A stretch of 7,785 nucleotides of DNA from JBBQVO01 sp038211505 (GCA_038211505.1 JBBQVO010000164.1:1-7785); one strand, 5' to 3'. Shown: positions 1-5,093, numbered from the stretch's first letter. Notes: a model not told the origin generated them from the letters alone. Translations and numbers: made by a program.

Positions 1-51
1 GAGATATGCCACAGCCTGATCTACCTGCACGTCCGTCGCAACAGTGTTCAT
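1..51 (-). CDS. N-terminal fragment of an unidentified gene (runs off the left edge)
   Basis: An ATG at 51-49 opens a frame of 17 codons that stays open to the window edge; the peptide begins MNTVATDVQVDQAVAYL. A purine-rich GAGAGGTGGA (61-52) lies directly before the ATG and can act as a Shine-Dalgarno. A 12-base palindrome sits about 22 bases upstream. The gene has the same direction as nrdR and the two small genes before it, with about 150 bases between it and the preceding stop. Seventeen residues are too few to name a family. The start is an inference from the ribosome site and the open frame. Confidence 0.4.
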   Translation of the reverse strand, partial: MNTVATDVQVDQAVAYL

Positions 52-73
52 TCCACCTCTCGAAGCCGCTATT

Positions 74-85
74 CCACCGCGGTGG
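74..85. promoter_or_regulatory. 12-base perfect palindrome, possible operator
   Basis: CCACCGCGGTGG is a perfect dyad in the 150-base gap between the small gene ending at 203 and the partial gene starting at 51. Its position just ahead of a start codon would suit a repressor site or a small 5'-UTR stem. I could not place a convincing -35/-10 pair next to it, and in GC-rich DNA a 12-base palindrome can arise by chance. Confidence 0.25.
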
Positions 86-202
86 GACAACTCAGAACGT
101 AGAACCGCCAAACCTTCGCCCGTACGTCGTCTCTGTTCGCCTTACAAATGATTCGGCGCCGCTGCGCATTCGTGACGCGGCGACGCCGTGCTTCCCGTTC
201 CT

Positions 203-487
203 TCAGTTCCGGGCGTACGCGCCCGTCTGATACGCCGACCAGCGCTGCGCGAGTTCGCGCGCGATCATCTCCGGCCGCAAGACAGCGAGGCCAACCGGCG
301 AGCGCCCCGAACGCAGCCGCGAGAGCAGCTTCTCGAAGCACGCTTCATCCATGCCGCTGAGCCGGTAGTCGGTGAGCAGTGCGATGCCATCCTCGATCGC
401 ACGACGATCACCGTTGTCGGCCAGCAGCGCGAGACGCCGCCGGTAGTCGGCCACGACTTCATCCATGAAGACTTCGACGTTCGGCAT
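203..487 (-). CDS. small hypothetical protein (94 aa)
   Basis: I do not recognise this gene. The start at 487 is chosen because GGAGG followed by a 6-base gap precedes that ATG; an upstream in-frame start at 508 has no such site. The product, from MPNVEVFMDEVVADYRRR to WSAYQTGAYARN, is charged and looks mostly helical, with no signal peptide, membrane segment or cysteine cluster. A helical run of Asp, Arg, Leu and Ala spans roughly residues 7-60, followed by a Pro/Gly turn and a final helix. It begins 54 bases after the preceding small gene on the same strand, so the two are probably co-transcribed. Frames on the opposite strand here are Arg/His-rich and look like shadows. Being a real gene is fairly likely; the function is unknown. 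Confidence 0.6.
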   Translation of the reverse strand: MPNVEVFMDEVVADYRRRLALLADNGDRRAIEDGIALLTDYRLSGMDEACFEKLLSRLRSGRSPVGLAVLRPEMIARELAQRWSAYQTGAYARN

Positions 488-541
488 TCCCTGCCTCCAC
501 ACACCCAATTCCGGGCATTGCCCAGGGGGTGCTACTGCCTG

Positions 542-922
542 CTATCGCCCTTCCGGTGTCGTCTTCGATGTCACGATGTGCAACGGCGCCGTCTCGGGCT
601 CGGGCGCGACTTCCGCATCTTCCGCGCCCGGCTCGCTGTATCCCGCCGCCATGTGCTCCGGCACCGACGGCAGGATGCGCAGCCGGTAGACGGAGATCCG
701 CTGCTCCGTCGGCCCCTGCAGCTTGAACGTCAGGTGCTTGTCGCTGATCCGCATATCCGTACCGTCGGCCAGCGAGAGCGCAAGCTCGCCGCGCTCGCGC
801 TCCAGCATGTGCATCTCCCACGATGGCCACATCGTCACTTCGGCGCGATCGAGGTTTACCTCGCACGGGCCGCTGGCGATGAACTCGCCGCCTGCGTTCG
901 TCAGCTTGCCTTCCATCCGCAC
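542..922 (-). CDS. hypothetical protein (about 126 aa), probably beta-rich
   Basis: I do not recognise this gene. The GTG at 922-920 is preferred because AAGGAG lies 7 bases ahead of it; a TTG at 928 is too close to that site and the ATG at 916 is rather far. Residues 1-85 alternate hydrophobic and polar positions (for example GELALSLADGTDMRISDKHL), which suggests a small beta domain. The last 35 residues or so, from about EPGAEDAEVAPEPETAP, are acidic and proline-rich and probably disordered. There is no signal peptide or membrane helix. It lies 125 bases after the nrdR stop, on the same strand, and 54 bases before the next small gene. That spacing allows nrdR read-through or a separate promoter; I see neither a clear promoter nor a T-tailed terminator in the gap. 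Confidence 0.6.
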   Translation of the reverse strand: MRMEGKLTNAGGEFIASGPCEVNLDRAEVTMWPSWEMHMLERERGELALSLADGTDMRISDKHLTFKLQGPTEQRISVYRLRILPSVPEHMAAGYSEPGAEDAEVAPEPETAPLHIVTSKTTPEGR

Positions 923-1047
923 GGTCAAGCTCCTTGCCTATGCCCTCGTCCTGCCCGTCGCCCGCGTCCATGCGGGTCGATTCCCGTTGATTGACCGCGG
1001 TCCGGCGGCGGCTACATGGCGCCGCCCCCACACGTTCATTCGCCTTC

Positions 1048-1704
1048 TTACCCGCGCTTGCGTCTCTTCGGCTGATCCCGTGGCGCCGGCGCCGCGTCCG
1101 CGATCGGGACGGGAGTCTGCACCGGCCGCACCGGGCGGCGGGTACGGGTTCGTGATATCGGTGCGGCCGGGCGCAGCCGAAGAGAAAGCCCCGCATTCAG
1201 GGCCGACGGCGTGAACTCCGGATCCATAAACGGCAGCTGCGCCTCGGGCGTCGTGCCATCGTTCAGGCGGCGGAGTTCTTCTTGCAACGCAGCCAGATCC
1301 GCGAATTGGCGGTACACGCTGGCGAATCGCACGTAGGCGATCGGGTCGAGATGCCGCAGCTGCTCCATCACCAGCTCGCCGAGCGTCGTCGACGGCACTT
1401 CGGCCGCGTTGGCGGCGTAGAGCTGCGATTCGATACCGGCCGCGAGCGACTCGACGGCGTTCGCAGCGAGCGGCCGCTTCTCGCACGCCTTCCGCATGCC
1501 GGCCAGCAGCTTCTCGCGTGAGAACTCTTCGCGGCGACCGTCCTTCTTTACGATGTAGAGGGCGACGGCCTGGATGCGCTCATGCGTAGTGAAGCGGCCG
1601 GCGCAATCGGGGTTCAGGCACTCGCGACGGCGCCGGATCGCGTCATCGACGTCACGCGAGTCGACCACCTTGGAGTCTTGCCAGTCGCAATATGGACAGC
1701 GCAT
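1048..1704 (-). CDS. nrdR: NrdR, transcriptional repressor of ribonucleotide reductase genes (218 aa)
   Basis: NrdR senses the dATP/ATP balance and represses ribonucleotide reductase genes by binding paired NrdR boxes. The ATG at 1704 begins the family's usual MRCPYC. Residues 1-45 are the zinc ribbon (Cys3, Cys6, Cys29, Cys34; then RFTTHER). Residues 46-140 are the ATP-cone, with LYIVKKDGRREEF, REKLLAGMRKACEKRP and YVRFASVYRQFADL all clear. Two features are unusual. The second cysteine pair is CX4C (CLNPDC) where the family normally has CX2C, and a tail of about 65 basic, proline-rich residues ending PKRRKRG extends a protein that is usually near 150 residues. The frame is open further upstream, but that part precedes the predicted transcript start. 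A weak GAGGGGG lies 11 bases before the ATG. Identity is certain; the effect of the oddities is unknown. Confidence 0.96.
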   Translation of the reverse strand: MRCPYCDWQDSKVVDSRDVDDAIRRRRECLNPDCAGRFTTHERIQAVALYIVKKDGRREEFSREKLLAGMRKACEKRPLAANAVESLAAGIESQLYAANAAEVPSTTLGELVMEQLRHLDPIAYVRFASVYRQFADLAALQEELRRLNDGTTPEAQLPFMDPEFTPSALNAGLSLRLRPAAPISRTRTRRPVRPVQTPVPIADAAPAPRDQPKRRKRG

Positions 1705-1763
1705 CGCCCGGAGTGCCCCCTCGAACGCCCATCGACCGGTGTGATCGACAGGCGACAAGCGCG

Positions 1764-1792
1764 AGCGTACCACCACATCTAGTGCTTGTCAA
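1764..1792 (-). promoter_or_regulatory. probable nrdR promoter
   Basis: On the minus strand a perfect TTGACA (1792-1787) is followed after exactly 17 bases by TACGCT (1769-1764), which keeps the three most conserved -10 positions (T1, A2, T6). Transcription would begin near 1757, giving a leader of about 53 bases before the nrdR ATG. A probable NrdR box fills the 17-base spacer. Confidence 0.6.
1770..1785 (-). promoter_or_regulatory. probable NrdR box (promoter-spacer copy)
   Basis: The minus strand reads GCACTAGATGTGGTGG. Against the published consensus acaCwAtATaTwGtgt it matches 11 of 16 positions, including all six strongly conserved ones. It sits between the -35 and -10 elements of the nrdR promoter, where a bound repressor would exclude RNA polymerase. 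Its centre is 42 bp, four helical turns, from the other box, so both would face the same side of the helix. Confidence 0.55.
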
Positions 1793-1811
1793 TCACCACA
1801 ACCGGGAAATA

Positions 1812-1827
1812 GCACAAGATATAGTTC
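1812..1827 (-). promoter_or_regulatory. probable NrdR box (upstream copy)
   Basis: The minus strand reads GAACTATATCTTGTGC, matching 12 of 16 positions of the NrdR-box consensus and all of its strongly conserved core. It lies about 20 bases upstream of the -35 element of the nrdR promoter. NrdR boxes normally occur in pairs on one face of the helix, and the second copy at 1770-1785 fits that rule. Confidence 0.6.
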
Positions 1828-1860
1828 TGATCGGGTCGTGGGTCATGGATCCTTGAATCT

Positions 1861-1895
1861 CCCCTTCCTGCGTCGGGAAGGGGGCAGGGGTTAGG
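1861..1895 (-). repeat. dispersed palindromic repeat of the LTPAP/LTPGP-translating type
   Basis: The core is an 8-base stem, CCCCTTCC (1861-1868) with GGAAGGGG (1876-1883), around a 7-base loop, followed by a CAGGGGTTAGG flank. Read on the minus strand it translates to DLTPAPFPTQEGE, the signature of a REP-like intergenic repeat seen in many unrelated bacterial genomes and often mis-annotated as a peptide. Only one copy is in this window, so repetition in this genome is an inference from recognising the family. Confidence 0.55.
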
Positions 1896-1951
1896 TCGCC
1901 CCGCCCGCGCCAACGCATCGTTTCCGTCTCCGAGCGCCCGCGCGCCCACCC

Positions 1952-1987
1952 GAACCCCTTTCTGTGCTTTCTGTGTCCTCTGTGGAT
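1952..1987. repeat. CTGTG-rich repeat, copy A
   Basis: This copy runs from GAACCCCTTTCTGTG to TCCTCTGTGGATC. It shares an exact CTGTGTCCTCTGTGG and a similar left part with copy B, in the same orientation about 176 bases away. On the other strand it translates to IHRGHRKHRKGF, the hallmark of a repeat type common in intergenic DNA of several phyla. It encodes nothing credible. Confidence 0.6.
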
Positions 1988-2017
1988 CCCACCCGTCATC
2001 AAAACCGCGACTAGGTG

Positions 2018-2023
2018 TATAAT
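2018..2023 (+). promoter_or_regulatory. -10 element of the small-RNA promoter
   Basis: A perfect TATAAT, preceded by TG, lies 6 bases before the outer stem of the predicted small RNA, so initiation would fall at about 2030, the first base of that stem. The -35 region is weak: TCATCA at 1996-2001, with 16-base spacing, matches only three of six positions. Confidence 0.5.
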
Positions 2024-2029
2024 CCCGTC

Positions 2030-2096
2030 AAGTAGCCTATGCTCCCGGTTTTGTGGCAACTGCCCGTGCCACCTCACCGGGTCGGGCTACTTTTTT
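2030..2096 (+). ncRNA. candidate small structured RNA (about 65 nt), family unknown
   Basis: The transcript would fold as three stacked helices. The outer stem is AAGTAGCC (2030-2037) with GGCTACTT (2085-2092). The middle stem is CCCGGT (2044-2049) with ACCGGG (2076-2081). The apical stem is GTGGCA (2053-2058) with TGCCAC (2067-2072), closed by an 8-base loop ACTGCCCG. Six T's begin at 2091, so the outer stem doubles as an intrinsic terminator. With TATAAT placed so that transcription begins at the stem, this is a complete promoter-RNA-terminator unit, the only plus-strand one in the window. It does not match 6S, SRP, tmRNA, RNase P or a riboswitch that I know. An attenuator is unlikely because no plus-strand gene follows. 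Real transcription is probable; the function is unknown. Confidence 0.5.
2085..2096 (+). terminator. intrinsic terminator of the small RNA
   Basis: This is the 3' arm of the outer stem (GGCTAC) followed directly by six T's, the standard layout for Rho-independent termination on the plus strand. It separates the small RNA from the antisense strand of the ftsZ 3' region. Confidence 0.55.
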
Positions 2097-2163
2097 CGTG
2101 GATCCCTTCGTGGCTCCGCCGGGTCCTGAACCCTTCTGTGCCCATCTGTGTCCTCTGTGGACC
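2095..2163. repeat. CTGTG/TTCGTGG-rich repeat, copy B
   Basis: The left part is a 12-base imperfect tandem pair (TTCGTGGATCCC, TTCGTGGCTCCG). The right part, 2128-2163, matches copy A and includes the exact CTGTGTCCTCTGTGG. With copy A it brackets the small RNA in direct orientation. There is no coding potential. Confidence 0.55.
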
Positions 2164-2183
2164 GGTATCTCAACGCCACGGAC

Positions 2184-2233
2184 AAAAGGGAAGACCGTGA
2201 GCTGCACCATCTCCCAATGTGCAGCTCACGGTC
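2184..2233 (-). terminator. probable transcription terminator after ftsZ
   Basis: A perfect 15-base inverted repeat, GACCGTGAGCTGCAC (2193-2207) with GTGCAGCTCACGGTC (2219-2233), encloses an 11-base loop. On the minus strand the stem is followed by TTCCCTTTT, a moderate T-tract; on the plus strand no T-run follows. It lies about 97 bases past the ftsZ stop and would end the murB-ddl-ftsQAZ transcript. The broken T-run lowers confidence in strong termination; the stem could also protect the mRNA 3' end. Confidence 0.6.
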
Positions 2234-2258
2234 CGTTCTCTCCCTGGTGGGGGAAAGC

Positions 2259-2280
2259 TCCCGGGCACCTCTACCCGGGA
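2259..2280. repeat. small GC hairpin in the ftsZ 3' region
   Basis: TCCCGGG (2259-2265) pairs with CCCGGGA (2274-2280) around an 8-base loop. It lies between the ftsZ stop and the larger terminator-like stem and may add to a structured 3' UTR. No T-run follows on either strand, so I do not call it a terminator. Confidence 0.4.
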
Positions 2281-2329
2281 CGGCTAGGCTAGACAGGCTC
2301 CTCCTTTCTCCAACTCCTCCAAACGATCC

Positions 2330-3673
2330 TTACCGCGCCGTTACCGTCCGGCGCAGGAACGTTGGCAACTCTGTGTCCGCCGGATCCGTCAGCGCTGCCG
2401 CGTGCATCGCTTCCGGCTGCGACGGCATCGCCTCACGACCCGATGTCGGCTGCGAGGGCATTGCCTCGCGACCCGATGACGGCTGCGATGGCGAATCGCC
2501 GCCGAGACCGTCGTCGTCGGGATTCCGCTTGCGGAACTGCTCGGGGATCGCGCTGACGGCGACCGGTCGCGCGAAGCCGGTGGCGATCAGCGTGATCTGC
2601 ACCTCGTCGCCCAGCTTCGGGTCGATCGCCGTCCCGAAGATGATCTCCGCCTCCGGCGAGACGACGTCGGCGATCACCTGCGCCGCCGCGTTGATCTCGT
2701 GCAGGCCCAGGTTCTTGCCGCCGCTGATGTTGAACAGCACGCCGCGCGCGCCGTCGATCTGCACGTCGAGCAGCGGGCTCTCGATCGCCATCCGTGCCGC
2801 ATCTTCGGCGCGGTTGGCGCCGCTCCCGCGCCCGATCGCCATCAGCGCCGGCCCGGCCTCCGACATGATCTTGCGCACGTCGGCGAAGTCGAGGTTGATC
2901 TCGCCCGGCAACGTGATGATCTCGCTGATGCCGCGGATGCCCTGAAGCAGAATGTCGTCCGCCGTGCGGAAGGCCTCCTCGACCGTCACCTTCTCGTCGC
3001 AGATCTGCAGCAGGCGGTCGTTCGGGATGACGATCAGCGTGTCGCACTTGTCCTGCAAGCGCTGAATGCCCTCTTCGGCCTGCGTGCGGCGCTTCTGGCC
3101 CTCGAAGCTGAACGGCTTCGTGACGACGCCGATCGTCAGCGCGCCGGCGTCCTTCGCCACTTCGGCGACGATCGGCGCCGCGCCCGTCCCCGTCCCGCCG
3201 CCCATTCCCGCCGTCACGAAGACCATCTCCGCGCCGCGCACAGCTTCGAGCAGCTCGTCCTCGCTCTCCTCCGCCGCGCGCAGCCCGCGCGACGGGTCGC
3301 CGCCGACGCCGAGGCCCTTCGTCAGCTTGTCGCCGATGCGAATCTTCACGTCCGCCGGCGACAGCTGCAGCGCCTGCGCGTCGGTGTTGACCGCGACGAA
3401 CTGCACGCCGGCGATCTGCTCGGCGATCATCCGGTTGACGGCGTTGCAGCCGCCTCCACCGACACCGACGACCTTGATTGGCGGCAGCCCGTCCGAATAC
3501 GTCCTATTGCTCACGATGGCCTCCCTTCGCTGCTCTTCCTGCCTCAGTTCCTTCAGCTCTTCTTCGAACATCGCCGTCTGCGTGTACGTCGGTAGCACGT
3601 CGCCCGCCGCCGGTAACGGCGCGCGCGGCAGCGCATCGCCTCCGCGGCCCATGTCACTCCAGCTCTCCACCAT
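2330..3673 (-). CDS. ftsZ: FtsZ, tubulin-like cell division GTPase
   Basis: FtsZ polymerises with GTP into the mid-cell ring that recruits the divisome. In the 447-residue form called here, the core starts with PPIKVVGVGGGGCNAVNRM at about 64; the tubulin signature GGGTGTG is at 158-164 and the T7 loop NLDFADV at 260-266 with both catalytic aspartates. A variable linker follows, then the FtsA-binding tail DTELPTFLRR near 433-442. The ATG at 3673 has AAGGAGG four bases upstream. A GTG at 3514 also has a strong site (AAGGGAGG, five bases) and gives 394 residues whose signature (105-111) and T7 loop (207) fall at E. coli positions. The extra 53 residues end in a charged helix, EEELKELRQEEQRRE. 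The frame also runs up to 3730, but that part is repeat DNA. Identity is certain; the start is open. Confidence 0.97.
   Translation of the reverse strand: MVESWSDMGRGGDALPRAPLPAAGDVLPTYTQTAMFEEELKELRQEEQRREAIVSNRTYSDGLPPIKVVGVGGGGCNAVNRMIAEQIAGVQFVAVNTDAQALQLSPADVKIRIGDKLTKGLGVGGDPSRGLRAAEESEDELLEAVRGAEMVFVTAGMGGGTGTGAAPIVAEVAKDAGALTIGVVTKPFSFEGQKRRTQAEEGIQRLQDKCDTLIVIPNDRLLQICDEKVTVEEAFRTADDILLQGIRGISEIITLPGEINLDFADVRKIMSEAGPALMAIGRGSGANRAEDAARMAIESPLLDVQIDGARGVLFNISGGKNLGLHEINAAAQVIADVVSPEAEIIFGTAIDPKLGDEVQITLIATGFARPVAVSAIPEQFRKRNPDDDGLGGDSPSQPSSGREAMPSQPTSGREAMPSQPEAMHAAALTDPADTELPTFLRRTVTAR
2415..2492 (-). repeat. 33-base tandem repeat inside the ftsZ linker
   Basis: There are two full 33-base units (2415-2447, 2448-2480) and a partial third (2481-2492), each starting GGCTGCGA on the plus strand. 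They encode an 11-residue repeat, SQPSSGREAMP then SQPTSGREAMP then a shortened copy, at about residues 394-420 of the long FtsZ form. The length keeps the frame. It lies in the disordered linker, where length changes are tolerated, and looks like a fairly recent duplication because the units differ at few positions. Confidence 0.85.
3512..3527 (-). promoter_or_regulatory. internal ribosome site and alternative GTG start of ftsZ
   Basis: On the minus strand AAGGGAGG (3527-3520), a 5-base spacer and GTG (3514-3512) form a textbook initiation site inside the ftsZ frame, 53 codons after the upstream ATG. The protein from here begins (M)SNRTYSDGLPPIKVV, the usual length of the FtsZ N-terminal tail. 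Confidence 0.6.
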
Positions 3674-3677
3674 CCTG

Positions 3678-3684
3678 CCTCCTT
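3678..3684 (-). promoter_or_regulatory. Shine-Dalgarno for the upstream ftsZ start
   Basis: AAGGAGG with a 4-base spacer precedes the ATG at 3673. It begins 8 bases after the base of a long hairpin (3693-3765), so the hairpin can form without burying it. Confidence 0.6.
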
Positions 3685-3692
3685 GCTGTTCA

Positions 3693-3765
3693 GGTGATAG
3701 GTGACAGGCGAGAGGTGATAGCGTCCGCAACCGGGCCTATCACCTGTAACCTCTCACCTATCGCC
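3693..3765. repeat. long imperfect inverted repeat between ftsA and ftsZ
   Basis: Two 29-base arms (3693-3721 and 3737-3765) are complementary at 24 positions around a 15-base loop. Each arm is made of degenerate GGTGATAGGTGA-type units, a family common between genes in many environmental bacteria and recognisable by its LSPxxCHLSP translation; that translation appears here at the front of the ftsZ frame (LSPLACHLSP). In the mRNA it would form a stable hairpin ending 8 bases before the ftsZ ribosome site. A role in mRNA stability or in setting ftsZ level relative to ftsA is possible but not shown. Confidence 0.75.
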
Positions 3766-3836
3766 TTCCCCCTTCACGCCTCGAACCATTCATTCGACTC
3801 AACCGATACTCGTAACGCCGCCCTTCCGAACGACGA

Positions 3837-5081
3837 TCACTCCGGCAACAACACCCGCGCCCAGTTCGCGAGACGCCGCCCGACGCTCCCAAGGTTCAAC
3901 GAAGGTCGCGGCGCGTGATGCCACGAGCTCGCCTCCGCCTCGTTCACCGCCCACTGCAACAGCCCGACGCTCGTCGCGTATGCCGGATCGATCAGCGTGT
4001 CCGTCAGCCCGTGCAGGTTGCGCGGCACGCCGACGCGCGCCGGCCATCCCGTCACCTGCTCCGCCAGCAGATCGATGCCCGTGAGCTTGGCACTGCCGCC
4101 GGTCAGGACGATGCCGGCCGAGATAACGTCGTCGTGCACCGCCCGCTTCACCTCCGCCATCACCATCTCGAGGATCTCCTCCGTCCGCGCCTGCACGATC
4201 TCGCAGAGGCGGCGGCGCAGTTCCGTCTTCGATCCTTCGCTGCCGAAGGCGTCGATCGTGATCTCCTCGCGCGCATCCACCATGCTCGGGATCGCGTGCC
4301 CCCACTTTCGCTTCGCTTCCTCCGCCGCCTGGTACGGCGCCCGCAGCCCGACGACGATGTCGCGCGTCACGTGGTTGCCACCCACTGGAATCACGCCCGT
4401 GTGGAAGATGCTGCCGTCGATGAACAGTGCGATGTCCGTCGTGCCACCGCCGATATCGGCGAGCACGACGCCCTGCTCCTTCTCTTCCTCGTCGAGTACC
4501 GCCTCGGCACTCGCCAGAGGTTCCAGGATCAGCCCGTCGACCTGCACGCCGACGTTCTCGACGCACTTCGTCAGATTCTGAATCGAGGCATCGACGCCGG
4601 TGATGATGTGCGTCTCGACATCGAGCCGCGCACCGTACATGCCGACCGGGTCCGAGATGTGATCCTGCCCGTCCACGACGTAGTAGCGCGGGATGACGTG
4701 GATGATTTCGCGATTCGTCGGGATGCTGACGACGCGCGCGCCATCGAGCACGCGCGTCACGTCGTCGGGCATGATCGGCCGCGTCCGGTCGGGGATAGCG
4801 ACGATGCCGCGATTGTTGAGGCAGCTGATGTGCTGACCGGCGATGCCAACGTGCGCGGAGAGGATGCGCGTGCCGCTCGACTTCTCCGCCTTGTCGATCG
4901 ATGTCTTGATCGCCTCCGTCGCGTCGCGGATGTTCTCGACCATCCCGCGCGACAGGCCGGCCGAAGGCGCCACGCCGACGCCCAGAATGCGCATCTCGCT
5001 CTCGTTCGCCACCTCGCCGACGACGGTGCAGATCTTGGTCGTGCCGATATCGATCGACGCGAACGTTCCCCCACGGCTCAT
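3837..5081 (-). CDS. ftsA: FtsA, actin-like membrane anchor of the Z-ring (414 aa)
   Basis: FtsA is an actin-fold ATPase that binds the FtsZ tail, attaches the ring to the membrane and recruits later divisome proteins. Phosphate-1 motif: SIDIGTTKICTVVGE, residues 9-23. The FtsA-specific 1C subdomain spans about 85-165. Phosphate-2 motif: VLADIGGGTTDIALF, 206-220. Adenosine motif: GIVLTGGSAKLTG, 323-335. The C-terminus GSVGRRLANWARVLLP (398-413) is the amphipathic membrane-targeting helix. The length is normal for the family. The ATG at 5081 has GGGAGG five bases upstream and begins right before the first beta strand, so the start is secure. It follows ftsQ by 76 bases and precedes ftsZ by 163 bases; both gaps hold repeat-like DNA rather than an obvious promoter. 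No residue looks missing. Confidence 0.97.
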   Translation of the reverse strand: MSRGGTFASIDIGTTKICTVVGEVANESEMRILGVGVAPSAGLSRGMVENIRDATEAIKTSIDKAEKSSGTRILSAHVGIAGQHISCLNNRGIVAIPDRTRPIMPDDVTRVLDGARVVSIPTNREIIHVIPRYYVVDGQDHISDPVGMYGARLDVETHIITGVDASIQNLTKCVENVGVQVDGLILEPLASAEAVLDEEEKEQGVVLADIGGGTTDIALFIDGSIFHTGVIPVGGNHVTRDIVVGLRAPYQAAEEAKRKWGHAIPSMVDAREEITIDAFGSEGSKTELRRRLCEIVQARTEEILEMVMAEVKRAVHDDVISAGIVLTGGSAKLTGIDLLAEQVTGWPARVGVPRNLHGLTDTLIDPAYATSVGLLQWAVNEAEASSWHHAPRPSLNLGSVGRRLANWARVLLPE

Positions 5082-5093
5082 GGCTGCCTCCCG

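Noticed and set aside
188..994. 268-codon plus-strand frame over the two small genes
   Set aside because: The product is Arg/His/Pro-rich with no ribosome site, whereas the minus-strand frames have good ribosome sites and ordinary composition.
1007..1026. Hairpin GGCGGC/GCCGCC after nrdR as a terminator
   Set aside because: The stem is only 6 bases with no T-run on either strand; such pairs are common in GC-rich DNA.
1705..1776. nrdR start at 1776
   Set aside because: It would begin upstream of the predicted transcript start and inside the promoter; the family starts with MRCPYC at 1704.
1793..2077. 94-codon minus-strand frame in the ftsZ-nrdR gap
   Set aside because: Its sequence is translated repeat DNA (IHRGHRKHRK, LTPAPFPTQEGE) and it overlaps the NrdR box and the small RNA.
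2184..2329. T-box or riboswitch in the structured DNA after ftsZ
   Set aside because: No T-box GGTGGNACCGCG element or other aptamer core was found, and no gene follows closely on either strand.
2415..2492. CRISPR-like repeat
   Set aside because: The units are contiguous, without spacers, and lie in frame inside ftsZ.
3674..3730. ftsZ start at 3730
   Set aside because: The extra 19 codons are translated GGTGATAGG-type repeat (LSPLACHLSP) with no ribosome site; AAGGAGG supports 3673.
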